Below the pieces are notes generated by a model. That model searched no databases, had not been told where the DNA came from, and saw nothing but the letters and a program-made list of their open reading frames with translations. From Vibrio sp. 10N.286.49.B1 (GTDB lineage: Bacteria > Pseudomonadota > Gammaproteobacteria > Enterobacterales > Vibrionaceae), in assembly GCF_002873335.1 (NCBI RefSeq), contig NZ_MCUW01000001.1, forward strand, positions 1 through 64,000: 64,000 nucleotides of DNA. Direction: 5' to 3'. A program made the position numbers and the translations under genes. Each line of letters starts with the position of its first letter. Position 1 is the first letter of the stretch. This document shows positions 18,659 through 28,353 of this stretch, in pieces.

Positions 18659-19705
18659 GTGACTGACTTATTAAGCCAAGACGAGATTGATGCGCTTCTT
18701 CACGGTGTCGATGATGTTGATGAGGTAGAGGAAGAGCTGGATCAAGACCCAAATGATGCTGTGCATTTTGATTTCTCCTCTCAAGATCGCATTGTCCGTG
18801 GTCGGATGCCGACGCTAGAGCTGATCAATGAACGCTTTGCTAGACATATGCGCATCAGCTTATTCAATATGCTGAGGAAAACGGCTGAGGTGTCGATTAA
18901 CGGCGTCCAAATGATGAAGTTTGGCGAGTATCAAAACACGTTGTATGTCCCGACCAGTTTAAATATGGTGCGTTTTCGTCCGTTAAAAGGCACCGCGCTG
19001 ATCACCATGGAAGCACGCTTAGTATTTATTCTGGTGGAGAATTTCTTTGGTGGTGATGGGCGTTTTCACGCCAAAATTGAAGGGCGTGAGTTTACTCCGA
19101 CAGAGCGTCGCATTATTCAGCTTCTGATGAAGACCGTTTTTGAGGACTACAAAGAGGCATGGTCGCCGGTCATGGGCGTGGAGTTTGAGTATTTGGACTC
19201 TGAGGTGAACCCAAGCATGGCGAACATCGTCAGCCCTACCGAGGTAATTGTCGTCAGCTCTTTCCATATTGAAGTGGACGGTGGCGGTGGTGACTTCCAC
19301 GTTGTGATGCCGTATTCCATGGTTGAACCGATACGTGAGTTGCTTGATGCCGGTGTTCAATCCGACAAGATGGAAACCGACGTTCGCTGGAGCAGTGCAC
19401 TGCGTGAGGAAATTATGGATGTGCCCGTTAATTTTCGTGTAAACCTACTCGAGAAAGACGTGTCATTGCGAGACCTGATGGAGTTGCAAGTCGGCGATAT
19501 CATTCCAATTGAAATGCCAGAAAACGCCACGATGTTTGTGGAAGATTTACCAACCTATCGTGTAAAAATGGGACGAACTGGTGAGAAAATGGCGGTTCAG
19601 GTTTCAGAGAAGATTAGACGCCCAGATGTGGTGAAAACGGATTTGGCTTTCCTAGGTAAGGATATTATGGCCGAGCTCGAACATGTGGACGATGAGAACG
19701 AATAA
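18659..19705 (+). CDS. fliM: Flagellar motor switch protein FliM
   Basis: C-ring protein that receives CheY-P. The N-terminus MTDLLSQDEIDALLHG is the CheY-P binding segment; then an acidic linker, the CheC-like middle domain and the C-terminal SpoA (FliN-like) domain. 348 residues from the GTG at 18659. fliN follows after 16 bases. No deviation from the family. Confidence 0.97.
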   Translation: MTDLLSQDEIDALLHGVDDVDEVEEELDQDPNDAVHFDFSSQDRIVRGRMPTLELINERFARHMRISLFNMLRKTAEVSINGVQMMKFGEYQNTLYVPTSLNMVRFRPLKGTALITMEARLVFILVENFFGGDGRFHAKIEGREFTPTERRIIQLLMKTVFEDYKEAWSPVMGVEFEYLDSEVNPSMANIVSPTEVIVVSSFHIEVDGGGGDFHVVMPYSMVEPIRELLDAGVQSDKMETDVRWSSALREEIMDVPVNFRVNLLEKDVSLRDLMELQVGDIIPIEMPENATMFVEDLPTYRVKMGRTGEKMAVQVSEKIRRPDVVKTDLAFLGKDIMAELEHVDDENE

Positions 19706-19721
19706 GAGAGTTTAAGAAGAT

Positions 19722-20132
19722 ATGGGTATGACAGACGACCAAAAATTAGCGGATGAATGGGCAGCGGCACTTGGGGAAGACCCAATGGCTCCTGACATTG
19801 ACGTCGATGAGGTGCTTGCCGCGCCACTTGATGAACTGCAAGATTCCTCGACACCAATTTCAGATGATGAACGCCGTAAACTCGACACCATTATGGATAT
19901 CCCAGTGACGATATCCATGGAAGTTGGGCGCTCACAAATTAGTATTCGCAACCTGCTGCAACTTAACCAAGGCTCTGTGGTGGAGCTCGATCGAATTGCC
20001 GGTGAATCACTGGATGTGATGGTTAACGGGACCTTAATCGCTCATGGTGAAGTGGTTGTGGTGAATGATAAGTTTGGTATTCGTCTCACCGATGTCATCA
20101 GCCAAACAGAGCGCATTAAAAAGTTACGTTAA
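19722..20132 (+). CDS. fliN: Flagellar motor switch protein FliN
   Basis: A 136-residue C-ring component. An acidic N-terminal extension (about 1-50) precedes the SpoA domain with DIPVTISMEVGRSQISIRNLL and GSVVELDRIAGESLDVMVNG, and the conserved end FGIRLTDVISQTERI. It forms the lower C-ring and docks FliH/FliI. Spacing to fliO is two bases. Confidence 0.97.
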   Translation: MGMTDDQKLADEWAAALGEDPMAPDIDVDEVLAAPLDELQDSSTPISDDERRKLDTIMDIPVTISMEVGRSQISIRNLLQLNQGSVVELDRIAGESLDVMVNGTLIAHGEVVVVNDKFGIRLTDVISQTERIKKLR

Positions 20133-20134
20133 CC

Positions 20135-20575
20135 ATGAAAATACACAATCTGTTTTCGCTTTTTACCGTCAGTACGTTACTACCGTTATCGGTGTCTGCA
20201 TTGGAAAAACCAAACGAGTCAGCACCTGTGGGCTTAGCCGCTGGGCAATCCCCGTTTGATTTAGCGGCTACGTTAGGCGCGCTTGTGCTTGTCATTGTGG
20301 TTATTCTCGGGCTGGCATGGTTACTCAAGCGCATGAAAGTGCCGTCGATGATGAACCAGCAAGGCCTAAAGATTGTTCGACAAATCCCGGTTGGCACAAA
20401 AGAGCGTATTGCGATTGTGGAGGCTGGAGAAGAGCAATTTCTAGTGGGGATTACGGCCCAATCGATTCAGTTGATTTCCAAATTAGACACGCCACTCACG
20501 CAGGAAGAAAATACACAACCTGCTTTTGCTGCGCAGCTGTCTAAACTGATGAAAAAGCAGGGCCAGCATGATTAA
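20135..20575 (+). CDS. fliO: Flagellar export protein FliO
   Basis: Membrane protein that assists assembly of the FliP ring. An N-terminal signal-like segment (about 8-22), then one membrane helix ([20 protein letters not shown], about 46-66) and a FliO domain ([23 protein letters not shown]). 146 residues. The end overlaps the fliP start by 8 bases. Confidence 0.92.
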   Translation: MKIHNLFSLFTVSTLLPLSVSALEKPNESAPVGLAAGQSPFDLAATLGALVLVIVVILGLAWLLKRMKVPSMMNQQGLKIVRQIPVGTKERIAIVEAGEEQFLVGITAQSIQLISKLDTPLTQEENTQPAFAAQLSKLMKKQGQHD

Positions 20576-21431
20576 TGTTTTTCGCGTACTGTTCTTTGGC
20601 ATGTTACTTTTGCTGGCGCCAGTTAGCTTTGCAGAAGAGGCGTTGACGACTCCGATTCCTAGCTCATCAGCCCTTGATAGTGGCGTAACCGTATCTGCAA
20701 TGCAAAGCGATCAGGGCGCGGCAGGCAGTTCGACCGCTAGCGGGTTTGCTTCTGGTCCGGGTATCCCTGCTTTCACAATGAAAACCAATTCGGATGGCAG
20801 TGAAGATTACTCAGTGAATCTTCAGATCCTGGCTTTGATGACCATGCTGGGCTTTTTGCCTGCCATGGTCATTTTGATGACAAGCTTTACTCGAATTGTT
20901 GTCGTGATGTCGATTCTTAGGCAAGCGATGGGGCTGCAGCAAACACCGTCTAACCAAGTGATTATTGGTATTGCGATGTTTTTGACATTATTTATCATGT
21001 CGCCAGTATTAAGTCAGGTGAATGAACAGGCCATCCAACCTTATTTGAATGAAGAAATATCGGCAAAGCAAGCGTTTGATCAGGCGCAAGGCCCAATGAA
21101 ATCCTTCATGCTGAAACAAACTCGAGTGAAAGATCTTGAGACGTTTGTTGAGATGTCAGGCTCTACAGCGGAAAACCCTGAAGATGTGTCACTTGCAGTG
21201 CTAATTCCCGCGTTTATTACCTCAGAATTAAAGACCGCATTCCAAATTGGTTTTATGCTGTTTCTACCTTTTTTAATCATCGATTTGGTGGTGGCATCTG
21301 TATTAATGGCGATGGGTATGATGATGTTATCACCGATGATTGTCTCTTTACCCTTTAAGCTTATGTTGTTTGTCTTGGTGGATGGTTGGAACTTGATTCT
21401 ATCGACCTTGGCCGGCAGCTTCGCCTTGTAG
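20568..21431 (+). CDS. fliP: Flagellar export gate protein FliP
   Basis: Core of the type III export gate (FliPQR). Cleavable signal peptide ([24 protein letters not shown] split at about residue 22), then an acidic/serine stretch, and four membrane segments including [20 protein letters not shown] and the conserved [20 protein letters not shown]. 287 residues, slightly longer than enterobacterial FliP because of the linker after the signal peptide. Confidence 0.96.
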   Translation: MINVFRVLFFGMLLLLAPVSFAEEALTTPIPSSSALDSGVTVSAMQSDQGAAGSSTASGFASGPGIPAFTMKTNSDGSEDYSVNLQILALMTMLGFLPAMVILMTSFTRIVVVMSILRQAMGLQQTPSNQVIIGIAMFLTLFIMSPVLSQVNEQAIQPYLNEEISAKQAFDQAQGPMKSFMLKQTRVKDLETFVEMSGSTAENPEDVSLAVLIPAFITSELKTAFQIGFMLFLPFLIIDLVVASVLMAMGMMMLSPMIVSLPFKLMLFVLVDGWNLILSTLAGSFAL

Positions 21432-21443
21432 CTGGAGTAGCTA

Positions 21444-21713
21444 ATGACTCCTGAACTGTTTGTCGAACTGTTTCGTGATGCGCTGTGGATGGTGCTCATC
21501 TTAGTGTGTGCCATTATTATTCCTAGCCTTTTAGTGGGCTTGATTGTTGCTGTGTTCCAAGCCGCTACATCGATCAATGAACAAACATTAAGCTTTTTAC
21601 CGAGGTTGATTGTTACCCTGTTGGTATTGATGGGTTTTGCTCATTGGGGGACGCAAATGATGATGGAGTTTTTCTTTGAAATCATCGAACGAATCCCTCA
21701 GGTTCTTTGGTAA
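21444..21713 (+). CDS. fliQ: Flagellar export gate protein FliQ
   Basis: An 89-residue protein with two membrane helices (about 15-40 and 52-78), matching FliQ (TPELFVELFRDALWMVL, FQAATSINEQTLSFLPR). It sits between fliP and fliR and wraps the FliPR helix in the export gate. Confidence 0.96.
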   Translation: MTPELFVELFRDALWMVLILVCAIIIPSLLVGLIVAVFQAATSINEQTLSFLPRLIVTLLVLMGFAHWGTQMMMEFFFEIIERIPQVLW

Positions 21714-21721
21714 CCTAAGCC

Positions 21722-22504
21722 ATGGAATATCCAACCAGTACCGTTATTGAATGGCTCGCTAACTATTTTTGGCCTTACGTGCGGATTTCATCCATGCTGA
21801 TGGTGATGTCGGTGACAGGGGCCAATTTCGTATCACCGCGCATTCGACTATTCCTCGGATTAGCGTTGACACTTGGCGTCATGCCTTCCCTACCTGCTGT
21901 GCCGCAAGACATTGAACTGTTTTCTTTTCAAGGCTTTTTGATCGTAGCTGAACAGATGCTTATTGGCATTTCAATGGGTATGGTCACGATATTTATGATT
22001 CAGACGTTTGTTATGCTAGGGCAGATCCTTGGCATGCAATCCAGTCTGGGCTTTGCGTCAATGGTAGACCCTGCGAATGGGCAGAGCACGCCTTTGTTAG
22101 GTCAGCTATTTATGTTTCTGGCAACGATGTTTTTTTTGGCGACCGATGGTCATCTCAAGATGATCCAACTGGTCGTTATGAGTTTCAAAACATTGCCAAT
22201 AGGCAGTGGGCACCTCACCGCAGTGGATTTTCGTGAGATGGCAGGCTGGCTGAGCCTAATGTTTAAGACGGCGCTGAGTATGGCACTGGCCGGTATTATC
22301 GCGCTGTTAACGGTCAACTTATCATTTGGTGTTATGACCCGAGCGGCCCCACAATTAAACATTTTTTCGTTGGGTTTTGCTTTTGCGCTGTTGGTCGGGT
22401 TGATGATCTGCTGGTATATATTGGCAGGGCTGTATAGCCACTATCAATTGTATTGGATAGATGTTGAAGGCCAGGTTTGCCGCCTGATTCGTTTGACGTG
22501 TTAA
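21722..22504 (+). CDS. fliR: Flagellar export gate protein FliR
   Basis: A 260-residue polytopic membrane protein of the export gate, with about six hydrophobic segments and the family pattern RISSMLMVMSVTGANFVSPRIR and EQMLIGISMGMV. It follows fliQ by eight bases and precedes flhB by 22. Confidence 0.96.
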   Translation: MEYPTSTVIEWLANYFWPYVRISSMLMVMSVTGANFVSPRIRLFLGLALTLGVMPSLPAVPQDIELFSFQGFLIVAEQMLIGISMGMVTIFMIQTFVMLGQILGMQSSLGFASMVDPANGQSTPLLGQLFMFLATMFFLATDGHLKMIQLVVMSFKTLPIGSGHLTAVDFREMAGWLSLMFKTALSMALAGIIALLTVNLSFGVMTRAAPQLNIFSLGFAFALLVGLMICWYILAGLYSHYQLYWIDVEGQVCRLIRLTC

Positions 22505-22526
22505 TGGATGAGTAACGGAGACAGGT

Positions 22527-23657
22527 ATGGCTGAATCTGATGGACAAGAACGTACTGAGGACGCCACGCCCCAGCGGTTAAAACAGGCGCGTGAAAAAGG
22601 TCAGGTTGCTCGTTCGAAAGAACTCGCCTCAGTCTCTGTACTGATTGTCGGTGCGTTGTCGTTGATGATGTTTGGTGATGGTTTAGCCAAAGCACTGTAT
22701 AACACCATGGGGCGATTCTTTACCCTTACTCGGGAAGAAATCTTCGATCATACTAAGCTATTTGATGTCATTCTAGGCGCGCTATCTGGTCTCATTTTAC
22801 CCTTGCTGCTGATCCTAGCCGTGCTGTTTGTTGCTGCACTAACAGGCGCTGCCGGGGTAGGGGGCATTAGCTTCTCTGCCAAAGCGGCCATGCCGAAAAT
22901 GTCGAAAATGAACCCGATGAGCGGCTTAAAACGTATGGTCGGTATGCAGAGCTGGGTGGAGTTGATCAAATCTATCTTGAAAGTATCGTTAGTCGCAGGC
23001 ATGGCATTTTACTTGGTCAGTGCCTCACGTGCCGATTTGTTTCAATTGAGCGTTGAGGTCTTTCCACAAAACATCTTCCATGCCCTCGATATTTTGCTGA
23101 ATTTTATCTTATTAATCAGTACCACATTGCTGATTGTAGTAGCAATTGATATCCCTTTTCAGATATGGCAGCACGCCGAACAGCTTAAAATGACTAAGCA
23201 AGAGGTCAAGGATGAGTTTAAGGATACGGAGGGGAAACCTGAGGTGAAAGGTCGAATTCGTATGCTTCAGCGTGAAGCCGCACAGCGCCGAATGATGGCA
23301 GAAGTCCCTGAAGCCGATGTGATTATCACCAACCCTGAACACTTTTCTGTTGCGCTTCGATATAAACAAGGGCAAGACAAAGCACCTATCGTTGTTGCCA
23401 AAGGGATTGACCATATGGCACTAAAAATTCGAGAGGTTGCTCGTGAGCATAATATATACATCATCCCATCACCGCCTTTAGCTCGTGCTATTTATCACAC
23501 CTCTGAGTTAGAACAAGAAATTCCTGATAGCTTGTTCGCAGCCGTGGCTCAAATCCTAGCGTATGTATATCAGCTCAAACAGTATCGTAAGAAGGGGGGT
23601 CAAAGACCGACGCTACAAAACGATCAAATTACGATTCCCAAAGACATGCGATACTAA
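22527..23657 (+). CDS. flhB: Flagellar export switch protein FlhB
   Basis: Export-gate protein whose cytoplasmic domain self-cleaves to switch from rod/hook to filament substrates. Order: charged N-terminus (ERTEDATPQRLKQAREKGQ), four membrane segments, linker, and the cytoplasmic domain. The cleavage motif at residues 269-272 reads NPEH rather than the usual NPTH; Asn269 and Pro269+1, between which cleavage occurs, are kept. 376 residues. Last gene of the operon, with a strong terminator at 23671. Confidence 0.96.
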   Translation: MAESDGQERTEDATPQRLKQAREKGQVARSKELASVSVLIVGALSLMMFGDGLAKALYNTMGRFFTLTREEIFDHTKLFDVILGALSGLILPLLLILAVLFVAALTGAAGVGGISFSAKAAMPKMSKMNPMSGLKRMVGMQSWVELIKSILKVSLVAGMAFYLVSASRADLFQLSVEVFPQNIFHALDILLNFILLISTTLLIVVAIDIPFQIWQHAEQLKMTKQEVKDEFKDTEGKPEVKGRIRMLQREAAQRRMMAEVPEADVIITNPEHFSVALRYKQGQDKAPIVVAKGIDHMALKIREVAREHNIYIIPSPPLARAIYHTSELEQEIPDSLFAAVAQILAYVYQLKQYRKKGGQRPTLQNDQITIPKDMRY

Positions 23658-23670
23658 TCAAACCGACAAA

Positions 23671-23708
23671 GTAAAGGCGTACTCGATAGAGTACGCCTTT
23701 ACTTTATT
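23671..23708 (+). terminator. Terminator after flhB
   Basis: Perfect 14-base stem gtaaaggcgtactc / gagtacgcctttac with loop gata and a T-rich tail. It may also act on the converging efflux operon, where its opposite-strand tail is poorer. Confidence 0.9.
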
Positions 23709-23768
23709 ATGAACGGCTTTTTATGGGTGACTTTACCGCGTTATCGACTTTTACAGTGTTAGCGACAT

Positions 23769-25265
23769 CTACAACGTTGTATTTTCAAGTCGCCAGTCTC
23801 CTCCTAAGGCTTTGTAGACGCCGATGGTCACTTGTGCGGTTTGTAAGCGTGCCGCAATGGTTCGATCTTCCATCATGCGATGTTGTCGCTGCGCATCAAG
23901 TAATGCTAAGTGATTAATTAACCCTGCTTTATATAAGGAACGGGCTTTTGTGACGGCGCGTTCCGATGCGCTCAGAGCTTCTCCTATTCGCTGTTCGTTT
24001 TGCTGGCTACGCCCGTACGCAAAGAGCATTGAGTCGACCTCGGTAATTGCGGTGTTGACTGAATATTCATAAGCCAACACGGCATTGTTAAATCGCGATT
24101 CGTTGAGTTCGACCATGGCTTCGCCGCGTCCCCCATCAAAGACACTCCAGCTGACCCCAGCCGATGCAAACCAGCCAAAGGAATCACTGCTAAACAAATC
24201 ATCAAAGCTACTGGCTGATACGCCTGGCGCGCCGGTCAGGAAGAACTTAGGGTAGCGGTTGGCAATACTGGCTGCGACCTCTTCATTAATTGCCGCCATC
24301 TCACGTTCTGCGATGCGAATATCGGGTCGGCGTTGCAGTAAATCTGATGGTAATCCTGTCGGTATAATTCCCTCGAGAGTGGGCAATTCACTGTGTTTTG
24401 CCAATCTAATATCGACACGAGTGAGAGGCTCACCTAACAAGGTAGCCATGCGTTGTTTGTGCACCTGCTGAGCGATTTCAAGCTGTGGTATTACAGACTC
24501 GGTGGCTGCTAGCATGCTCTGAGCTTGGGCAAGGTCCAACTCTGAACCGTAACCGGTTTTCACCAAGCGCTTCACTAGCAACAAGGTTTTCTCTTGGTCT
24601 GCAAGGTTACTTTTTACAAGTTCTAAACGCGCTTGTGCTCCACGATACTGCAGATAGTTATGGGTAATATCTGCCGTCATCAAGGTTGTTAAGCCGCTTT
24701 GATAGATTTCGGCTTGCTCTACTCGAATCGCTGCTGCGTTTGATTGACGGTCAAGCCGGCCAAAAAGGTCCATTTCCCACCCGATGCTCGCACCGGCAAA
24801 TACGCCGTCATGTTGGTTATCCAGCAGTGTGGCGGAGTCAAGCGCGGTACCTGTTGGCATAGAATCCCCGATAGGGTTAAGCGCGGGACCTAACAAGGAA
24901 TCACTCTTACTCAACTGATAATTAAAATAGCCTGCGCCAATGTTAACTGTAGGGACTTTGAATGAATCCACAATCGACTTGTAGCTGTTGGCCATTTTTA
25001 TACGTTCAGCTGCCATCTTAAGTGGGATATTTTGCCGCTGAACATCAGCGACTATGGTATCGAGTACCGGGTCATTGAATTGTGTCCACCAATGTTCATT
25101 GACGACATGTTGTTGATTATCGGCATGCAGATATGCCTCGGACAGTGTGACCGTCGGAGCTTGGTAATCAGGACCGACGGAGCACCCAGCGAGTGTTAAC
25201 GCTAACGCAATAGGAGCAAGGTTAAGCACGTTGGTTAAGCGACGTTGACTTGGCTTTATTCTCAT
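23769..25265 (-). CDS. Outer-membrane efflux lipoprotein (NodT/TolC family)
   Basis: Outer-membrane channel of a tripartite pump. The N-terminus ends in a lipobox (ALTLAGC, Cys near 28) followed by SVGPDYQAP, the hallmark start of NodT-type factors. Two OEP repeats with long coiled-coil helices follow; 498 residues is normal. It lies four bases after the RND pump gene, so it is the last gene of the operon. Substrate cannot be told from the sequence. Confidence 0.93.
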   Translation of the reverse strand: MRIKPSQRRLTNVLNLAPIALALTLAGCSVGPDYQAPTVTLSEAYLHADNQQHVVNEHWWTQFNDPVLDTIVADVQRQNIPLKMAAERIKMANSYKSIVDSFKVPTVNIGAGYFNYQLSKSDSLLGPALNPIGDSMPTGTALDSATLLDNQHDGVFAGASIGWEMDLFGRLDRQSNAAAIRVEQAEIYQSGLTTLMTADITHNYLQYRGAQARLELVKSNLADQEKTLLLVKRLVKTGYGSELDLAQAQSMLAATESVIPQLEIAQQVHKQRMATLLGEPLTRVDIRLAKHSELPTLEGIIPTGLPSDLLQRRPDIRIAEREMAAINEEVAASIANRYPKFFLTGAPGVSASSFDDLFSSDSFGWFASAGVSWSVFDGGRGEAMVELNESRFNNAVLAYEYSVNTAITEVDSMLFAYGRSQQNEQRIGEALSASERAVTKARSLYKAGLINHLALLDAQRQHRMMEDRTIAARLQTAQVTIGVYKALGGDWRLENTTL

Positions 25266-25269
25266 GTGG

Positions 25270-28200
25270 TTATGCCTTCTGCTCTTTAATAGTCAATGTT
25301 GATGATTGCTCTGCGGCGGTGGACGCAGCGCTCTCTTTGTAGGCCAAGCGATAGAGAGCTGGCATCACAAATAAAGACAACACGGTTGCGGCGGCTAAAC
25401 CGCCAATGATGGTTGCCGCCATCTGGTCAAAGAGCAAGTCACTCAGTAGCGGTATCATGCCTAATGCGGTGGTTAATGCCCCCATTGAAATGGCCATTGT
25501 ACGATTGATGGTCGCTTCCTTGATGGCATCCGATAAGCTTCGTCCATTGCGTTTTTCAAGCTCAATTTGGTCCATCAAAACGATGCCGTTTTTAATGATC
25601 ATCCCCATCAAGGTAATTGCCCCGATCAGCGCCATAAAGCCGAACGGTTTATTGAACCCAAGCAGTGCAAAGGTCGCGCCTGTTGCAGCCAAAGGAATCG
25701 TGGACAAAATAATGACGGGTTGTTTGAATCCGTTGAACATCGCCACTAGGATAATCACCATAATAAGGAGTGCTTTTGGTAACTGTTTAACGATGTCTGA
25801 GACCGCTTTATATTCATCATAATATTCTCCGCCCCATTCCATGTGGTAACCGGGTGGCAGTGCGATCGCTTCGATTTCTTCCTTGATGCTATTTCTCACC
25901 GTTGCAGGTGTACTTGAACGAGCAACACCGGCTTGTGCTGTGATGGTTTTTACTCGGTCGCGTCGCCAAATCATGCTTTCTTCAGTACTTAACTCGAAAC
26001 CATCGACAACTTGACCTAGAGGAACGCTGTGCAATCCAAGCAGTGATTTAACCGGCAGGGTTTCTAACGATGCCATGGTGGGTTCAGAGCCGCGAAATTG
26101 AATGGGTATCAATTCGTCATTCAGGTTCATCTGTCCCAAAGGCATGCCGTTGGAAGCGCGCTTCATCGCAAACGCAATGTCCGCTCGATTTATGCCAGCG
26201 CGGCGCGCTTTGTCCATGTTGATAATGGGTGTCAGCACTTTGCTCTGTTGGCGCCAATCATCTCGGACATATTTCGCATCTGGATGTCTGGCCATGATGA
26301 CTTGTGCTTGGCGTGATAAATCATGTAAAACGTGCTCATCTGGCCCAGAGAATCGAGCTTCAACGGCATATTTATCTGCGGTAGCCAATTTCAAGGCGCG
26401 AAAGCGAGGTTGGGCATTAGGAAATTCTTCTGCGACCCATTTGTCACCACGAGAAACCAAAGCAGAAATGGCATAATAGTCGGTCGTGTTAATCAAAATC
26501 TGACCGTAGGACGAATCAAAAGGCTCAGGCTCAACGGTGACGGAGAATCGTGGAACACTGGCGCCAATCGCACTAGAAATACTTTCAACTTCGGGTTGTT
26601 TGAGTAACCAAGCTTCGATCTTTTTCATGTCCGCTGAGGTTTGTTCAACCTTGGCGCCGTTAGGCAACCAATAGTCAAAAAACACGATCGCGCGATCTGA
26701 CTGCGGCAGGAAGTTAATGGCGACATAAGGCAACGCAAGCACGGTCACTAGTATCAGTGGAATCAGGGCAGACAAGGCTCGCTTAGGATTATCGACCGTC
26801 CAGCAGACCGCTTGTTTGTAGCGAGATTGCTTATCGGCGTTGCTTTTTGTGTTCGGTTTGAGGAACATCCAACACATCAGCGTCGTGAACGTCATGGCGA
26901 CGAGCCAAGACAGCGTCAATGATGAAGCCATGATGTAGAAGACAGACCCTGCAAATTCAGCCGCATCAGTTTTGGAAAATAACACAGGGCTGGCGCCCAT
27001 AACGGCGATGATCGTTGCGCCAAGCAGTGGTACGGCGGTTTCTTTGACAGATTCGATAGCGGCTGTTGTGCGCTCAATGCCCTTGTTGAGTTTAGCTGTC
27101 ATCATGTCGGTAATAACGATGGCATTATCAACCAACATACCGAGTGCGAGGATAAAGGTTCCAAGTGATACTCGATGAAGGTCAATACTGTTGATATTCA
27201 TGTATACCAGCGTCAGCAAAATAGTGAGCAATAGGCTACCACCGACGATGACTGCGCTTTTGAATCCCATGAAAATCAATAAAACAACAAAAACAATCGC
27301 GACACTTTCGGCTAAGTTTTGCACAAAGTTTTCAATCGATTTCTCAACTTCATCAGGTTGATAGGCGATGGGTGAAATTTCAACACCAAGGGGTAATGTT
27401 GCGTTAAATTCGTCGATAATCGAATGAATACTATCGCCTAAGGACACCACGTTAATGCCGCTAACGGGGCTGACAGCAAGCGTGACGGAGGGTTCGCCAT
27501 TAAAGCGGTTTTCAGTCAATGCGGGCGTTTGATACCCCATGGTCACATCCGCAATATCACCCAATCGAATTAGACCGGTGCCGAGTTCATTGAACCCGCC
27601 TTGAATCATTAGATTTTTAATGTCGGCAAGGGACTGAAACTCGCTACCATGCTGGATACGAATACGCTCACTTCTGGCGTCGAATTGGCCTGCCTCGAAC
27701 GTCATGTTACTGGTGTTGAGTTGACTCCAGACTTGCGCCATCGATAAACCATATTGAGCGAGTCGCTCATCAGGAAGGTCAATATAGACGGCTCGTGGTT
27801 GAACACCGTGCAGTTCGGCTTTCTTGATGCCTTTAACCGTTTTCAGTCGGCGTTGCAGCTCCTCTGAATACTGGCGTAGTTCTTCGGGCTTGGCGTCGTG
27901 GCTATGGATAGCGAAAAGCATGCCGTACACCTCGGAAAACTCGTCTTGGACAATACTGATTTGTGCCGTCGTAGGCAGTTGCAATTTGACGTCTTGCACT
28001 TTGCGACGTAATAAATCCCATTGTTGAGGAAGGCGAGAAGAGTTGAGGCTTTCTTTTAGGTCAACAAACACCATAGAAACACCGGGTTGAGAAAGTGAGC
28101 GAAGTCTATTCAACTCGCCCATTTCTTGTAGTTTGGTTTCGATGGTGTCGGTGACTTGGTATTCAACTTGTTCTGCTGATGCGCCTGGGTAGAGCGTAAC

Positions 28201-28341
28201 AACCACCGCTGTTTTGATGGTAAAGCTTGGGTCCTCAAGTTTACCAAGGTCAAAATAAGAGTAGATCCCAGCAATAATGCTTAGGGCGGTGAAAAATAGC
28301 AAAAACGTTCGTTGACGGATTGCGAATTCAGCAAGCTTCAT
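25270..28341 (-). CDS. RND efflux pump, inner-membrane transporter (HAE1/AcrB type)
   Basis: A 1023-residue proton-driven efflux transporter with the AcrB layout: helix 1 at the N-terminus, two large periplasmic loops and twelve membrane helices. The proton-relay region in helix 4 reads LGMLVDNAIVITD: the first Asp is present and the second position is Asn where AcrB has Asp. The C-terminal repeat has MGMIIKNGIVLMDQIE. Genes for its adaptor and outer-membrane partner flank it on the same strand with gaps of 12 and 4 bases. Vibrios carry several such pumps (Vex, Vme) acting on bile, detergents, antibiotics or fatty acids; which one this resembles was not decided. Confidence 0.95.
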   Translation of the reverse strand: MKLAEFAIRQRTFLLFFTALSIIAGIYSYFDLGKLEDPSFTIKTAVVVTLYPGASAEQVEYQVTDTIETKLQEMGELNRLRSLSQPGVSMVFVDLKESLNSSRLPQQWDLLRRKVQDVKLQLPTTAQISIVQDEFSEVYGMLFAIHSHDAKPEELRQYSEELQRRLKTVKGIKKAELHGVQPRAVYIDLPDERLAQYGLSMAQVWSQLNTSNMTFEAGQFDARSERIRIQHGSEFQSLADIKNLMIQGGFNELGTGLIRLGDIADVTMGYQTPALTENRFNGEPSVTLAVSPVSGINVVSLGDSIHSIIDEFNATLPLGVEISPIAYQPDEVEKSIENFVQNLAESVAIVFVVLLIFMGFKSAVIVGGSLLLTILLTLVYMNINSIDLHRVSLGTFILALGMLVDNAIVITDMMTAKLNKGIERTTAAIESVKETAVPLLGATIIAVMGASPVLFSKTDAAEFAGSVFYIMASSLTLSWLVAMTFTTLMCWMFLKPNTKSNADKQSRYKQAVCWTVDNPKRALSALIPLILVTVLALPYVAINFLPQSDRAIVFFDYWLPNGAKVEQTSADMKKIEAWLLKQPEVESISSAIGASVPRFSVTVEPEPFDSSYGQILINTTDYYAISALVSRGDKWVAEEFPNAQPRFRALKLATADKYAVEARFSGPDEHVLHDLSRQAQVIMARHPDAKYVRDDWRQQSKVLTPIINMDKARRAGINRADIAFAMKRASNGMPLGQMNLNDELIPIQFRGSEPTMASLETLPVKSLLGLHSVPLGQVVDGFELSTEESMIWRRDRVKTITAQAGVARSSTPATVRNSIKEEIEAIALPPGYHMEWGGEYYDEYKAVSDIVKQLPKALLIMVIILVAMFNGFKQPVIILSTIPLAATGATFALLGFNKPFGFMALIGAITLMGMIIKNGIVLMDQIELEKRNGRSLSDAIKEATINRTMAISMGALTTALGMIPLLSDLLFDQMAATIIGGLAAATVLSLFVMPALYRLAYKESAASTAAEQSSTLTIKEQKA

Positions 28342-28353
28342 GGTCAGTATTCC

